Shown piece by piece: positions 8,442 to 16,106 of a DNA stretch of 64,000 bases. This DNA is from Pseudomonas yamanorum (GTDB lineage: Bacteria; Pseudomonadota; Gammaproteobacteria; Pseudomonadales; Pseudomonadaceae): NCBI RefSeq assembly GCF_900105735.1, contig NZ_LT629793.1:1984001-2048000 (forward strand), in the 5' to 3' direction. Every line of letters begins with the position of its first letter. The first letter of the stretch is position 1. Both the position numbers and the translations under genes were made by a program. Under the pieces are notes generated by a model that had not been told where the DNA came from, ran no database searches, and saw only the letters and a program-made list of their open reading frames with translations.

Positions 8442-9629
8442 TTGCCTCTGCGTAGCACTTTCACCCGTTTCTTCCAGCTGGAAGCCGCCAGCGGTCTGCT
8501 CCTGATCGCTGCCGCCGCCCTGGCATTAATCATCAACAACTCACCGCTGTCGCACCTTTACGCGAGTTTTCTCGACGTCCCGGTGGTCGCACAAATCGGC
8601 GCGCTGAAAATCGCCAAGCCGGCGCTGCTGTGGATCAACGACGGCCTGATGGCCCTGTTCTTCCTGCTGATCGGCCTTGAAGTAAAACGCGAGTTGCTCG
8701 ACGGCCAACTCTCCAAACCTTCGCAAGTGGTGCTGCCCGGCGCAGCAGCCATCGGCGGCATGGTTGTGCCGGCGTTGATCTACTGGGCGCTGAACAAGGA
8801 CAACCCGGCAGCCCTCGGCGGCTGGGCGATTCCCATGGCCACCGACATTGCCTTCGCCCTCGGCGTATTGGCCTTGCTGGGCAAGCGCGTGCCGGTGTCG
8901 CTGAAGTTGTTCCTGATGACCCTGGCCATCATCGACGACCTTGGCGCAATCATCGTCATCGCCATCTTCTACTCCACCGACCTGTCCGGGGCCTCATTGG
9001 CCGGCGCAGCAGCGTGCCTGATCGCCTTGATTGCGATGAACCGGCTCGGTGTCGTCAAGCTGGGCCCCTACATGATTGTCGGGCTGATCCTGTGGGTCTG
9101 CGTGCTCAAGAGTGGCGTGCACGCGACCCTGGCGGGCGTGACATTGGCGTTCTGTATCCCGCTGCGCACCAAAAACGCCGAACCTTCACCACTGCTGACC
9201 CTGGAACATGCATTGCACCCCTGGGTGGCCTACGCGATCCTGCCGCTGTTTGCTTTTGCCAACGCAGGGGTTTCACTGACCGGCGTCAACCTGGAAAGCT
9301 TCACCCACCACGTGCCAATGGGCATCGCCGCCGGCCTGCTGCTGGGCAAGACCGTTGGCGTGCTGGGTTTCACCTGGGTCATGGTAAAAACCGGCCTCGC
9401 CGCACTGCCCGCCGGCGCCAACTGGGGCCAGGTCCTGGGCGTGGCGATCCTGTGCGGCATCGGCTTCACCATGAGCCTGTTTGTCGGTTCTCTGGCGTTT
9501 GTGCCGGGCAGCAGTGAATACGCAGGGATGGACCGGATGGGCATCCTGACCGGATCGATATTGGCGGCGCTGATCGGGTATGCAGTGACGGCGATGGCCA
9601 GTCGCAAGCAGGCGCTCGTTCAATCCTGA
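8442..9629 (+). CDS. nhaA: Na+/H+ antiporter NhaA
   Basis: 395 residues from a TTG start at 8442, chosen because GGAGAG lies six bases upstream and the resulting N-terminus ([20 protein letters not shown]) matches NhaA; an earlier TTG at 8424 overlaps that ribosome site. About twelve membrane helices are apparent. The ion-binding pair is Asp165-Asp166 in [10 protein letters not shown], equivalent to Asp163/164 of E. coli NhaA, and the unwound-helix motif [16 protein letters not shown] precedes it. NhaA exchanges external protons for internal sodium at alkaline pH in the inner membrane. A rho-independent terminator follows the stop by about 25 bases. Confidence 0.95.
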   Translation: MPLRSTFTRFFQLEAASGLLLIAAAALALIINNSPLSHLYASFLDVPVVAQIGALKIAKPALLWINDGLMALFFLLIGLEVKRELLDGQLSKPSQVVLPGAAAIGGMVVPALIYWALNKDNPAALGGWAIPMATDIAFALGVLALLGKRVPVSLKLFLMTLAIIDDLGAIIVIAIFYSTDLSGASLAGAAACLIALIAMNRLGVVKLGPYMIVGLILWVCVLKSGVHATLAGVTLAFCIPLRTKNAEPSPLLTLEHALHPWVAYAILPLFAFANAGVSLTGVNLESFTHHVPMGIAAGLLLGKTVGVLGFTWVMVKTGLAALPAGANWGQVLGVAILCGIGFTMSLFVGSLAFVPGSSEYAGMDRMGILTGSILAALIGYAVTAMASRKQALVQS

Positions 9630-9654
9630 CCATCACGAACAATCGTTCGCCCAA

Positions 9655-9694
9655 CAAAAAACCCCAACCGGTCACCCGGTTGGGGTTTTTCTTT
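9655..9694. terminator. Bidirectional intrinsic terminator between nhaA and the SlyB-like gene
   Basis: AACCCCAACCGG-TCAC-CCGGTTGGGGTT stem with a run of A on the left and T on the right. It sits between two convergent genes and would end transcription from both sides. Confidence 0.9.
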
Positions 9695-9710
9695 TCCTGC
9701 AGCCTTACCC

Positions 9711-10175
9711 TTAACGAGTAACGCGGCTGGTGCCGTTCACGGTCATGATGCGAACGCGGTCGCCGATGCGGAAGACTTCGTTCGGGTCAACGGCCTGGAC
9801 GTAGGCGCGCATGCTGCCGTCGTCTTCACGAACAGTGACTTCGACGCCTTGAGTACGGGTCAGGCCTTCTTCAGCGGCCGAACCGAGCAAGCCACCGGCA
9901 ACGGCACCGATAACGCCTGTGACGATACTGCCACGGCCACCGCCGATAGCGCTGCCGCCAACGCCGCCAACCACTGCGCCAGCAACGCCGCCGATTGGGG
10001 TCTTGGTGCCTTCGATTTTCACCGGACGCAGGGATTCAATGGTGCCCATGCGAACAGTCTGTACACGACGAGCTTCGTCACGGGAGTACGAGTCGCCGGT
10101 CAGACTCGAGGCGCAGCCACCCAGCAGCAGCGACAGGGTGGTAAAGCAGGCAACTAGTAAAACGGACTTACGCAT
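9711..10175 (-). CDS. slyB: SlyB/Pcp-type outer-membrane lipoprotein with glycine-zipper 2TM domain
   Basis: 154 residues from ATG at 10175 (MRKSVLLVAC). Lipoprotein signal with lipobox LLGGC, Cys21. The central part, residues about 75-115, is a glycine-zipper hairpin (GGVAGAVVGGVGGSAIGGG and GVIGAVAGGLLGSAAEEG), followed by a small beta domain (VREDDGSMRAYVQAVD). SlyB and PAL-cross-reacting lipoproteins share this architecture; in enterobacteria SlyB is PhoPQ-regulated and forms oligomers that protect outer-membrane proteins. The gene is single and read towards the shared terminator at 9655-9694. Confidence 0.85.
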   Translation of the reverse strand: MRKSVLLVACFTTLSLLLGGCASSLTGDSYSRDEARRVQTVRMGTIESLRPVKIEGTKTPIGGVAGAVVGGVGGSAIGGGRGSIVTGVIGAVAGGLLGSAAEEGLTRTQGVEVTVREDDGSMRAYVQAVDPNEVFRIGDRVRIMTVNGTSRVTR

Positions 10176-10455
10176 AGCATCAACTCCAAAGGACAGGTAT
10201 CCATTAAACCGCTGTGGCTTGCTGCCTGTCACGGCATGCCCGGCAGAAAATTGTTTTCATTCAGCCTTAGTACAGAGAGCCTGTACCGAAAAACTCGACG
10301 AACGGTAGCAACCCCACCTCCCTCAGGATCTTCATGGACGCTTTCACATTGTAGCCAACGGCTGCATGACGCGGCGCAACGCTACCCATCCGAGGCCTCT
10401 GACTAGAGACTTCGGCGTGCAGCGCTGCATTCAGGCGAGGTGACGAAAGGTGGGC

Positions 10456-11103
10456 TCAGGGCGCCAGCCGCTCACGGGTCCAGTCGGCACCCTGCAAGCG
10501 GTAGTTCAAGCGATCGTGCAAACGACTCGCGCGGCCTTGCCAGAACTCGATGCGCTGCGGCAGCAGGCGATAACCACCCCAGTGTTCGGGGCAGTCTGGC
10601 TGGGTATCACTGAAGCGTTGTTCGGTGGCCTTGAGCAGGTCCTGCAACTCTTCGCGATCCCTGATTACCCGGCTTTGCGGTGAAGCCCAGGCACCCAGGC
10701 GGCTGCCCAGGGGCCGGACCTGGAAGTAAGCGTCCGACTCCTCGGGCGTGACCTTGACCACCCGACCTTCGATGCGCACCTGGCGTTCGAGGGTCGGCCA
10801 GAAGAAGGTCATGGCAGCAAACGGCCGCGCCGCGAGCTGTTCACCCTTGGCACTCTGATAATTGGTGAAGAAGGTAAAGCCCTGGCTGTCCAGGCCCTTT
10901 AGCAGCAGGATCCGGCAATGTGGGCGCCCTTCGTGGTCGACCGTTGCCAGAGTCATGGCATTGGCCTCAACCGGTGGCTGCTCGGTTTTCACCGCGTCCG
11001 CAAACCACTGGTGGAACAAGGCAAACGGTTCGTCCGGGGCCTGGGCCTCGCTCAAACCGTCCCGTGTGTAGTCACGGCGCATATCGGCCAGTGCCTGGGT
11101 CAT
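10456..11103 (-). CDS. pdxH: Pyridoxamine/pyridoxine 5'-phosphate oxidase
   Basis: 215 residues, the family length. FMN- and substrate-binding signatures are visible: [41 protein letters not shown], and the C-terminal [24 protein letters not shown], which carries the substrate-binding Arg and His. It oxidises PNP or PMP to pyridoxal 5'-phosphate using oxygen, the last step of the DXP-dependent vitamin B6 route and of salvage. Cytoplasmic dimer. It lies downstream of, and in the same direction as, the OmpA-domain lipoprotein gene, with 27 bases between them, so read-through is plausible. The 280 bases beyond its stop, up to the slyB start, show no feature. Confidence 0.95.
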   Translation of the reverse strand: MTQALADMRRDYTRDGLSEAQAPDEPFALFHQWFADAVKTEQPPVEANAMTLATVDHEGRPHCRILLLKGLDSQGFTFFTNYQSAKGEQLAARPFAAMTFFWPTLERQVRIEGRVVKVTPEESDAYFQVRPLGSRLGAWASPQSRVIRDREELQDLLKATEQRFSDTQPDCPEHWGGYRLLPQRIEFWQGRASRLHDRLNYRLQGADWTRERLAP

Positions 11104-11130
11104 GCGGCTTTATCCTTCTCGCTCAAATAA

Positions 11131-12303
11131 TCAGTTTTTTGCCTGGTCGTTGGTAGCGGCTGGAGCGGCGGCCTTGGCTGGTGCTGGCTTTTTAGCAGCT
11201 GGCTTGGCCGGGGCCTTTTTGGCCGCTGGCTTGGCAGCTGCTTTCTTGGCGACGGTTTTTTTCGCCGGAGCGGCAGCTTTTTTGACCGGAGCAGCGGCTG
11301 GAGCAGGAACGTCCTGCACAGCAACCATTTCAGCCTTCGGCGGGTTGGCCGAGTTGTACTTGCTCAGCAAGGCCAGCATGGTGGTGCGCTGGGTGAACAG
11401 GATCTCCATGCGACGGTTCAAGGCACGGCCCTGAGTGCTGTCGTTGGCGGCACGCGGCATCAGGTCGCCCATGCCACGCAGCATCAGGCGGTCCTGCTTC
11501 AGGCCGCTGAGGCTGAAGATCGAAGCGATGGACTGCGCGCGCTCTTTGGTCAGGGCCTGGCTTACCGGCTCGGCACCCGAGGTATCGACGTGGCCCAGGA
11601 CCAGTACGGCGGTCTTCGGATCGCCTTCAACGGCCTTGGCAACACGGGTGAATGGACCCAGGGTCACCGGCAGCAACATCGCCGGGCGTTTCGGGTTGTA
11701 GGAGCCGTCAACCGGGGCAATCACGACCAATACGTTGTCGCGACGTTCCAGTTGCAGGTTGCTGTCTTTGATCGCGAGGCGCAGGCGCGGCTCGTAGTCG
11801 TCCAGCCAGGCCTGGGTGATTTTTGGATCAGGCATTGGAATGTTGGCAACGTCGACCTTGGCCAATGGCTTTGGCTTGCTTTCGAACGGCCACCACCATT
11901 TGGTATCGGTATCTGTCTTGGCAACGGCAGGTGCGGCAGCCGGTGCAGCGGCGGGCGCGGCGGATGCAGGCGTTGCAGCCTTGAGGTCAGCTTTCAGGTC
12001 GGCCTTGGCGTCGTCGGCTTTCGACGAGAACGGCCACCAACTGGAGCCGGTATCTGCCTTGGCAACCGGTGCCGGCGCCTGGGCAGGTGCTGCAGCGGCG
12101 GGAGCTACCGGCGCAGGCGCCTTGGCAGCGACGGCCGGCTTGGCATCCGGTTTGGTGTCGGCTTGGCTCACTGCATCCTTGGTAGCAGCCTTATCAGAAC
12201 CAAATGACCACCAATGCCCACCTTCGGCATCATTTTGTGGGGTTTGTGCACAGCCAGTAATAGTGAGGCATAGCGCCAGTGCCAAGGACTTGTTCGATAA
12301 CAT
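11131..12303 (-). CDS. OmpA-domain lipoprotein with WWxF repeats and histone-H1-like tail
   Basis: 390 residues. Lipoprotein signal with TITGC, Cys18. Residues about 20-140 are Ala/Pro/Lys-rich and carry three copies of a tryptophan motif: HWWSFGSDKA, SWWPFSSKAD and KWWWPFESKP. An OmpA_C peptidoglycan-binding domain follows (about 195-305, with VLGHVDTSGAEPVSQALTKERAQS and GRALNRRMEI; the usual Asp and Arg of the DAP-binding site are present). The last ~55 residues are lysine/alanine/proline repeats of the KPAAKKAPAK type, as in AlgP and histone H1. Predicted outer-membrane lipoprotein that holds peptidoglycan; the basic tail is unusual for a surface protein. No characterised homologue is known to me. 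Confidence 0.85.
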   Translation of the reverse strand: MLSNKSLALALCLTITGCAQTPQNDAEGGHWWSFGSDKAATKDAVSQADTKPDAKPAVAAKAPAPVAPAAAAPAQAPAPVAKADTGSSWWPFSSKADDAKADLKADLKAATPASAAPAAAPAAAPAVAKTDTDTKWWWPFESKPKPLAKVDVANIPMPDPKITQAWLDDYEPRLRLAIKDSNLQLERRDNVLVVIAPVDGSYNPKRPAMLLPVTLGPFTRVAKAVEGDPKTAVLVLGHVDTSGAEPVSQALTKERAQSIASIFSLSGLKQDRLMLRGMGDLMPRAANDSTQGRALNRRMEILFTQRTTMLALLSKYNSANPPKAEMVAVQDVPAPAAAPVKKAAAPAKKTVAKKAAAKPAAKKAPAKPAAKKPAPAKAAAPAATNDQAKN

Positions 12304-12445
12304 GAGATATCCACAAAATGAGAAAAAACCAAGGGCCTGAATGACCCGTTAAACAGACGCTTTTGGAACATTAAAGTTACAACATTTTGCCTAGCGTCTT
12401 TTTGTATGTGCCTTTGTAACAAAAAAACGCAAGACAGCAAGCTAT

Positions 12446-13591
12446 TTACAGACAACCGGCCAATATTCTTACCAACTTTTGCGCCCGCGGGTCCATAAGT
12501 ACATAAGGCCCCAATGTATTGGTCACAAAACCAAAGGCTACATCATGTTCCGGATCAGCAAACCCCACCGAGCCCCCTGCCCCCGGATGCCCAAAGGCCC
12601 GTGGGCCAAGGCCGAACGTGGCGTTTGGTACTTGCGGTTGATCCAACATGCAACCCAACCCGAACCGGGTTTGTGTCAATAAGGTTTTATCCGGGCCGAT
12701 ACTGTGTTCACGGGTCAACTCTTCAAGCATGTCCGCTTCCAGCAAACTACCGTCGAGCAGCCCACTATAAAAACCCGCCAGACTTCGTGCATTACCGTGA
12801 CCATTTGCCGCTGGCTGCTGCATGCGCCGCCATTCGGGTTTATTAGTGCTGGTCAGAATAGACGGCGGATTGGTAAATGCACGGGTAGTCATCGCCATCG
12901 GCTCGCGCATCGTTACTTGAAGTAAACGCTGTGCCGCCTCATCGCCTAAATTGCCCTTGCCTCGAGCTATATGGGCAACTCGATGAAATTCTTCGTCTGC
13001 CAGGCCTACATGAAAGTCCAGGCCCAATGGCCGCGCAACCCGGGCCACGATGGACTCACCCGGCCCACGACCGTCGGCGCGACGCAGCAGCTCGCCCACC
13101 AGCCAGCCGTAGGTAATCGCCGCATAGCCATGGCCTTCTCCGAGATTCCACCACGGCGCTTCGGCGGCGAGGGCGTCGACCATCATTTGCCAGTCGTACA
13201 GCGCTTCGGCAGGCAGCGTTTCACGCAGGGCCGGTAGCCCGGCCTGGTGGCAGAGCAGATGGCGCAGGGTGATGGCTTCTTTGCCGGCTGCAGCAAATTC
13301 CGGCCAGTATTTGGCGACCGGCGCATCAAGCTGCAGCTTGCCTTCTGCTACCAGTTGCAGCGCCGTGACGGCCGTAAAGGTCTTGGTGCAGGAGAACAGG
13401 TTGGCGATGGTGTCGCTGTGCCAGGCCTCGGCACCGTCCTTGTCGGCGGTACCGGCCCACAGGTCGACAACGGTTTCGCCGCCAATCTGAATGCACAACG
13501 CGGCGCCACGCTCCTGAGGGTCGTCGAACAGCGCGGCGAAGGCTTCACGCACCGCTTCGAATTGAAGCTCGTAATGACCCTGAATCTGCAC
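12446..13591 (-). CDS. Serine hydrolase, beta-lactamase/EstB family
   Basis: 381 residues, typical for the class C beta-lactamase-related esterases (EstB, LACTB-like). The catalytic SxxK tetrad is Ser67-Cys-Thr-Lys70 in ANLFSCTKTFTAV, the second-motif tyrosine is probably Tyr156 in GEGHGYAAITYGW, and the third-motif equivalent is FGHPGAGGSVGFADP (about 343-357). No signal peptide is seen, so it is probably cytoplasmic, which argues against a real beta-lactamase role. Substrate unknown; esterase or peptidase activity is inferred. A single gene downstream, in the same direction, of the large glycoside hydrolase gene, 92 bases away. Confidence 0.85.
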   Translation of the reverse strand: MQIQGHYELQFEAVREAFAALFDDPQERGAALCIQIGGETVVDLWAGTADKDGAEAWHSDTIANLFSCTKTFTAVTALQLVAEGKLQLDAPVAKYWPEFAAAGKEAITLRHLLCHQAGLPALRETLPAEALYDWQMMVDALAAEAPWWNLGEGHGYAAITYGWLVGELLRRADGRGPGESIVARVARPLGLDFHVGLADEEFHRVAHIARGKGNLGDEAAQRLLQVTMREPMAMTTRAFTNPPSILTSTNKPEWRRMQQPAANGHGNARSLAGFYSGLLDGSLLEADMLEELTREHSIGPDKTLLTQTRFGLGCMLDQPQVPNATFGLGPRAFGHPGAGGSVGFADPEHDVAFGFVTNTLGPYVLMDPRAQKLVRILAGCL

Positions 13592-13683
13592 CTAAGCCCC
13601 CTCGGAAAAGTACTACAAAAAGTGGCCGACATTGTTCCAGCCATTGAGTGATTTGTGAACCCGCACTCGTCGATCCGGCACCA

Positions 13684-16011
13684 TCAATGACCCTTGCCGG
13701 AATGCCCACCGGAATGCCCTGCGCCCGGCCCGGCAGCATTGCCGTCACGCCCCGGTTTACCGCCTTCGCCGATGTGGACCGCAGCGGCCGCCTTGGCCTT
13801 TTCGGCCTCCTTGCCCAACTGGTCGACCGCCGCCAGGTTACTTTTACGCACGCTGTCGACAAAACCCTGGAACGGCACATCGGTGATGCCCACCAGGCCG
13901 AAGTGGCCGTTTTCGCCGTCCAGCAGACGACCGGTGACCGGCTGGTCCAGATACTGGAACCAGTGCACGCCAACAATCGATGGCTCGGTCATAGCCTGCT
14001 TGAGGAAGTTGGCGTAGGCAGTCCCGCGATCCTCTTCCCGGGCCAACTGCGTCACGCCGCCCCAGAACGGGCCACGGTCCGCCGAACCGAAGTTGAACTC
14101 GGTGATCAGCACCGGCTTGTCCAAAGCCCGCAGGGCCGCAAAGTCGTAACCATCCTGTGGCTTGAGGGTGTACATGTTGAAACTCAGCACATCGCAATAC
14201 TGCGCGCAGGACGCCACTGATTCCGGGGTGCTGACGGCGTAACGGCCACCCAGCAACAGTTGGTTCGGCGCGTGCCATTTCAGTGCATCGGAGATGGTCT
14301 TGAAGTAGGCATCGGCAAAGGTTTTCTGGAAGTACTTGAAGTCCGCTTCGATTTCCGGGTGCTCGGGGTTTGGCATAGGCGGCACGAAGCCCGGGTCTTC
14401 CATCAACTCCCAAGCGGGCAGTTCGATGCCCCAGGCCTTGGACAGGCCGTCCTGATTGCGGTACTTGTCACGCAATTGCTTGAGAAACGCACGCTTGGCC
14501 GGCACGTCGGTGGTCATGCGCAGGGTGCCGTAGGCCAAGGCGTAGCGGGATTTAGCATCATCACCGGGACCGGCCCAGGCCAGTTCGTTGTCGGCAAAGA
14601 AGCCGATCAGCCACGGGTCGTCACGGTGGTCACGGGCGGCAATCGCCACCGCACGCTCGGTGGCCATGGCGAAACGCGGGTCGAACGGATCGGGCATGCC
14701 GCCCCACCAATCGGTACCGGTGCTGATGCTCGCGTAATCGCCGACGATCGACAGTGGCAAGGTGTAAGGCACACGGTCGGCGGTCGCCAGCTGCGGCGCA
14801 CTCCAGTTGCCGACGGTGTTGAAGCCCCAGGCTTGCAGGCGGTCGAGGGTGTGGCTGACCCAGCGTTTCTGGTCGAAACCTTCAGGCGCACAGGGTGCCG
14901 GCGGCACGCACGGCTGGCCATAGGTACGTTGCAGGTTGGCGCCATAGAAGTCGTACCAGCGGCCAACATTGAAGCTGCGCCCCTGATCCGCGCCATTGCC
15001 GCTGCGGCTGTCGCCGCTTCCATAGTATTTGTCGAAAGGCTCGCCGGCCTTGGGCAGCGCGGCAAACATCCATTCGCGGCCTGCGACGTAGGTCTGGCTG
15101 TTGTCCGGGGCGACGGTGTTGACGCCCAGGGAGTAGAACGGATGGCCTTCCGGTGTCACCAGGTACCAGCGCCCGTCGCGCTTCTCGGTGCGGAAGAAGC
15201 CGCTGGCGTCAAAGGCCGGGCCCTTGTTCCAGCCGCCGTACTTGTCCAGGTACGCCTTGTCGCGCTCGGCCAGCCAGCCCTTGAGCTGTTGCTGCTCCTT
15301 GACCGCTGCGGCCCGCAACTGATCGTCACTGCTGACTTTCTCCGGCCACTTGGCACGGGTGGACTGCCCATAGGCATCCACCAGGTCGCTGTAGGTGGCC
15401 TTGAGTACCGGCTCGATATCCTGCACGCCAAAGCGCTCCAGCAGGATGCTTTGGGCGACATTGGGCTTGATCATCGACAGGGTCACCGACACGATCTGGT
15501 TGCGGTCGATCTCCCCTTCGCTGCTGGCCAGCAACACGCGCTGGCCATCGACGGTGATCGGCATCGGCGGGCCGGCCTTCATGCCCTGGCTCAGCGGCGA
15601 GTTGGCTTGCAACGGAATCAACAGCGTTTGCGCCGGGCCGGCTGGCAGGTCGATACGGCTGAACAGGGTCCGACCGTCATTGCTCTGCACCTTGACGTAC
15701 AGGGTCAGCGCCCAGTCCATCGCGCTTTGGATACGCAGGCTCATCGCACCGGATTGCGACCAGTCCCAGGCACCGGTCTGCGGGCTGAGCACCACGCTTG
15801 GTTCGGCCGCCGGGTTGAAGGTAATACGGCGCAGCACTTCGCCTTCAGGGGTTTGTTCGGCGTTGTATTGCGGCAGGCTGGCGTCCTGGGTCGCTACATT
15901 GACCACATCGGCGGGCCGTACAAAGTTGAACAGGGTTTGTTGCCCGGCAGGCGCAGCCAGCAATGGCGCGGCAAACAACAAGGCAAAAACAGCGGGCAGC
16001 GTGCGAATCAT
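13684..16011 (-). CDS. Exported agarase-like glycoside hydrolase (GH50/GH42-like clan)
   Basis: 775 residues. Signal peptide 1-19 (cleavage near LLAAPA). Residues about 30-210 look like a beta-sandwich carbohydrate-binding domain; about 250-720 is a TIM-barrel hydrolase with FFRTEKRDGRWYLVTPEGH, AWGFNTVGNWS, the putative acid/base Glu476 in FFADNELAWAG and the putative nucleophile Glu638 in PVLITEFNFGSADRG. That Asn-Glu plus later Glu pattern is that of clan GH-A retaining enzymes, including beta-agarases of GH50. A Gly/His-rich C-terminal tail (last ~30 residues) is unusual. The polysaccharide is unknown; agar is unlikely to be the real substrate in a soil organism. No polysaccharide operon surrounds it. 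Confidence 0.75.
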   Translation of the reverse strand: MIRTLPAVFALLFAAPLLAAPAGQQTLFNFVRPADVVNVATQDASLPQYNAEQTPEGEVLRRITFNPAAEPSVVLSPQTGAWDWSQSGAMSLRIQSAMDWALTLYVKVQSNDGRTLFSRIDLPAGPAQTLLIPLQANSPLSQGMKAGPPMPITVDGQRVLLASSEGEIDRNQIVSVTLSMIKPNVAQSILLERFGVQDIEPVLKATYSDLVDAYGQSTRAKWPEKVSSDDQLRAAAVKEQQQLKGWLAERDKAYLDKYGGWNKGPAFDASGFFRTEKRDGRWYLVTPEGHPFYSLGVNTVAPDNSQTYVAGREWMFAALPKAGEPFDKYYGSGDSRSGNGADQGRSFNVGRWYDFYGANLQRTYGQPCVPPAPCAPEGFDQKRWVSHTLDRLQAWGFNTVGNWSAPQLATADRVPYTLPLSIVGDYASISTGTDWWGGMPDPFDPRFAMATERAVAIAARDHRDDPWLIGFFADNELAWAGPGDDAKSRYALAYGTLRMTTDVPAKRAFLKQLRDKYRNQDGLSKAWGIELPAWELMEDPGFVPPMPNPEHPEIEADFKYFQKTFADAYFKTISDALKWHAPNQLLLGGRYAVSTPESVASCAQYCDVLSFNMYTLKPQDGYDFAALRALDKPVLITEFNFGSADRGPFWGGVTQLAREEDRGTAYANFLKQAMTEPSIVGVHWFQYLDQPVTGRLLDGENGHFGLVGITDVPFQGFVDSVRKSNLAAVDQLGKEAEKAKAAAAVHIGEGGKPGRDGNAAGPGAGHSGGHSGKGH

Positions 16012-16082
16012 GTGAACAAGGTTCTCCCAAACGGCCGGTGACTGGCCTGATGACGTGAAGCAATGGTGAGATAGACCACGAA

Positions 16083-16100
16083 GTGGGCGAATTCGCCCAC
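16083..16100. other. Perfect 18-base palindrome after dinG
   Basis: GTGGGCGAATTCGCCCAC is fully self-complementary and begins seven bases beyond the dinG stop on the minus-strand reading. It could form a hairpin ending the dinG message, but there is no U-run, so intrinsic termination is doubtful. Confidence 0.4.
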
Positions 16101-16106
16101 GGGGTC

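Noticed and set aside
10176..10455. Possible small RNA in the slyB-pdxH gap
   Set aside because: No terminator hairpin with T-run or conserved structure could be seen.
14260..16041. 593-codon open frame on the plus strand opposite the agarase-like gene
   Set aside because: It is the reverse shadow of a GC-rich coding gene; its translation has no recognisable domain and the minus-strand gene has signal peptide and catalytic motifs.
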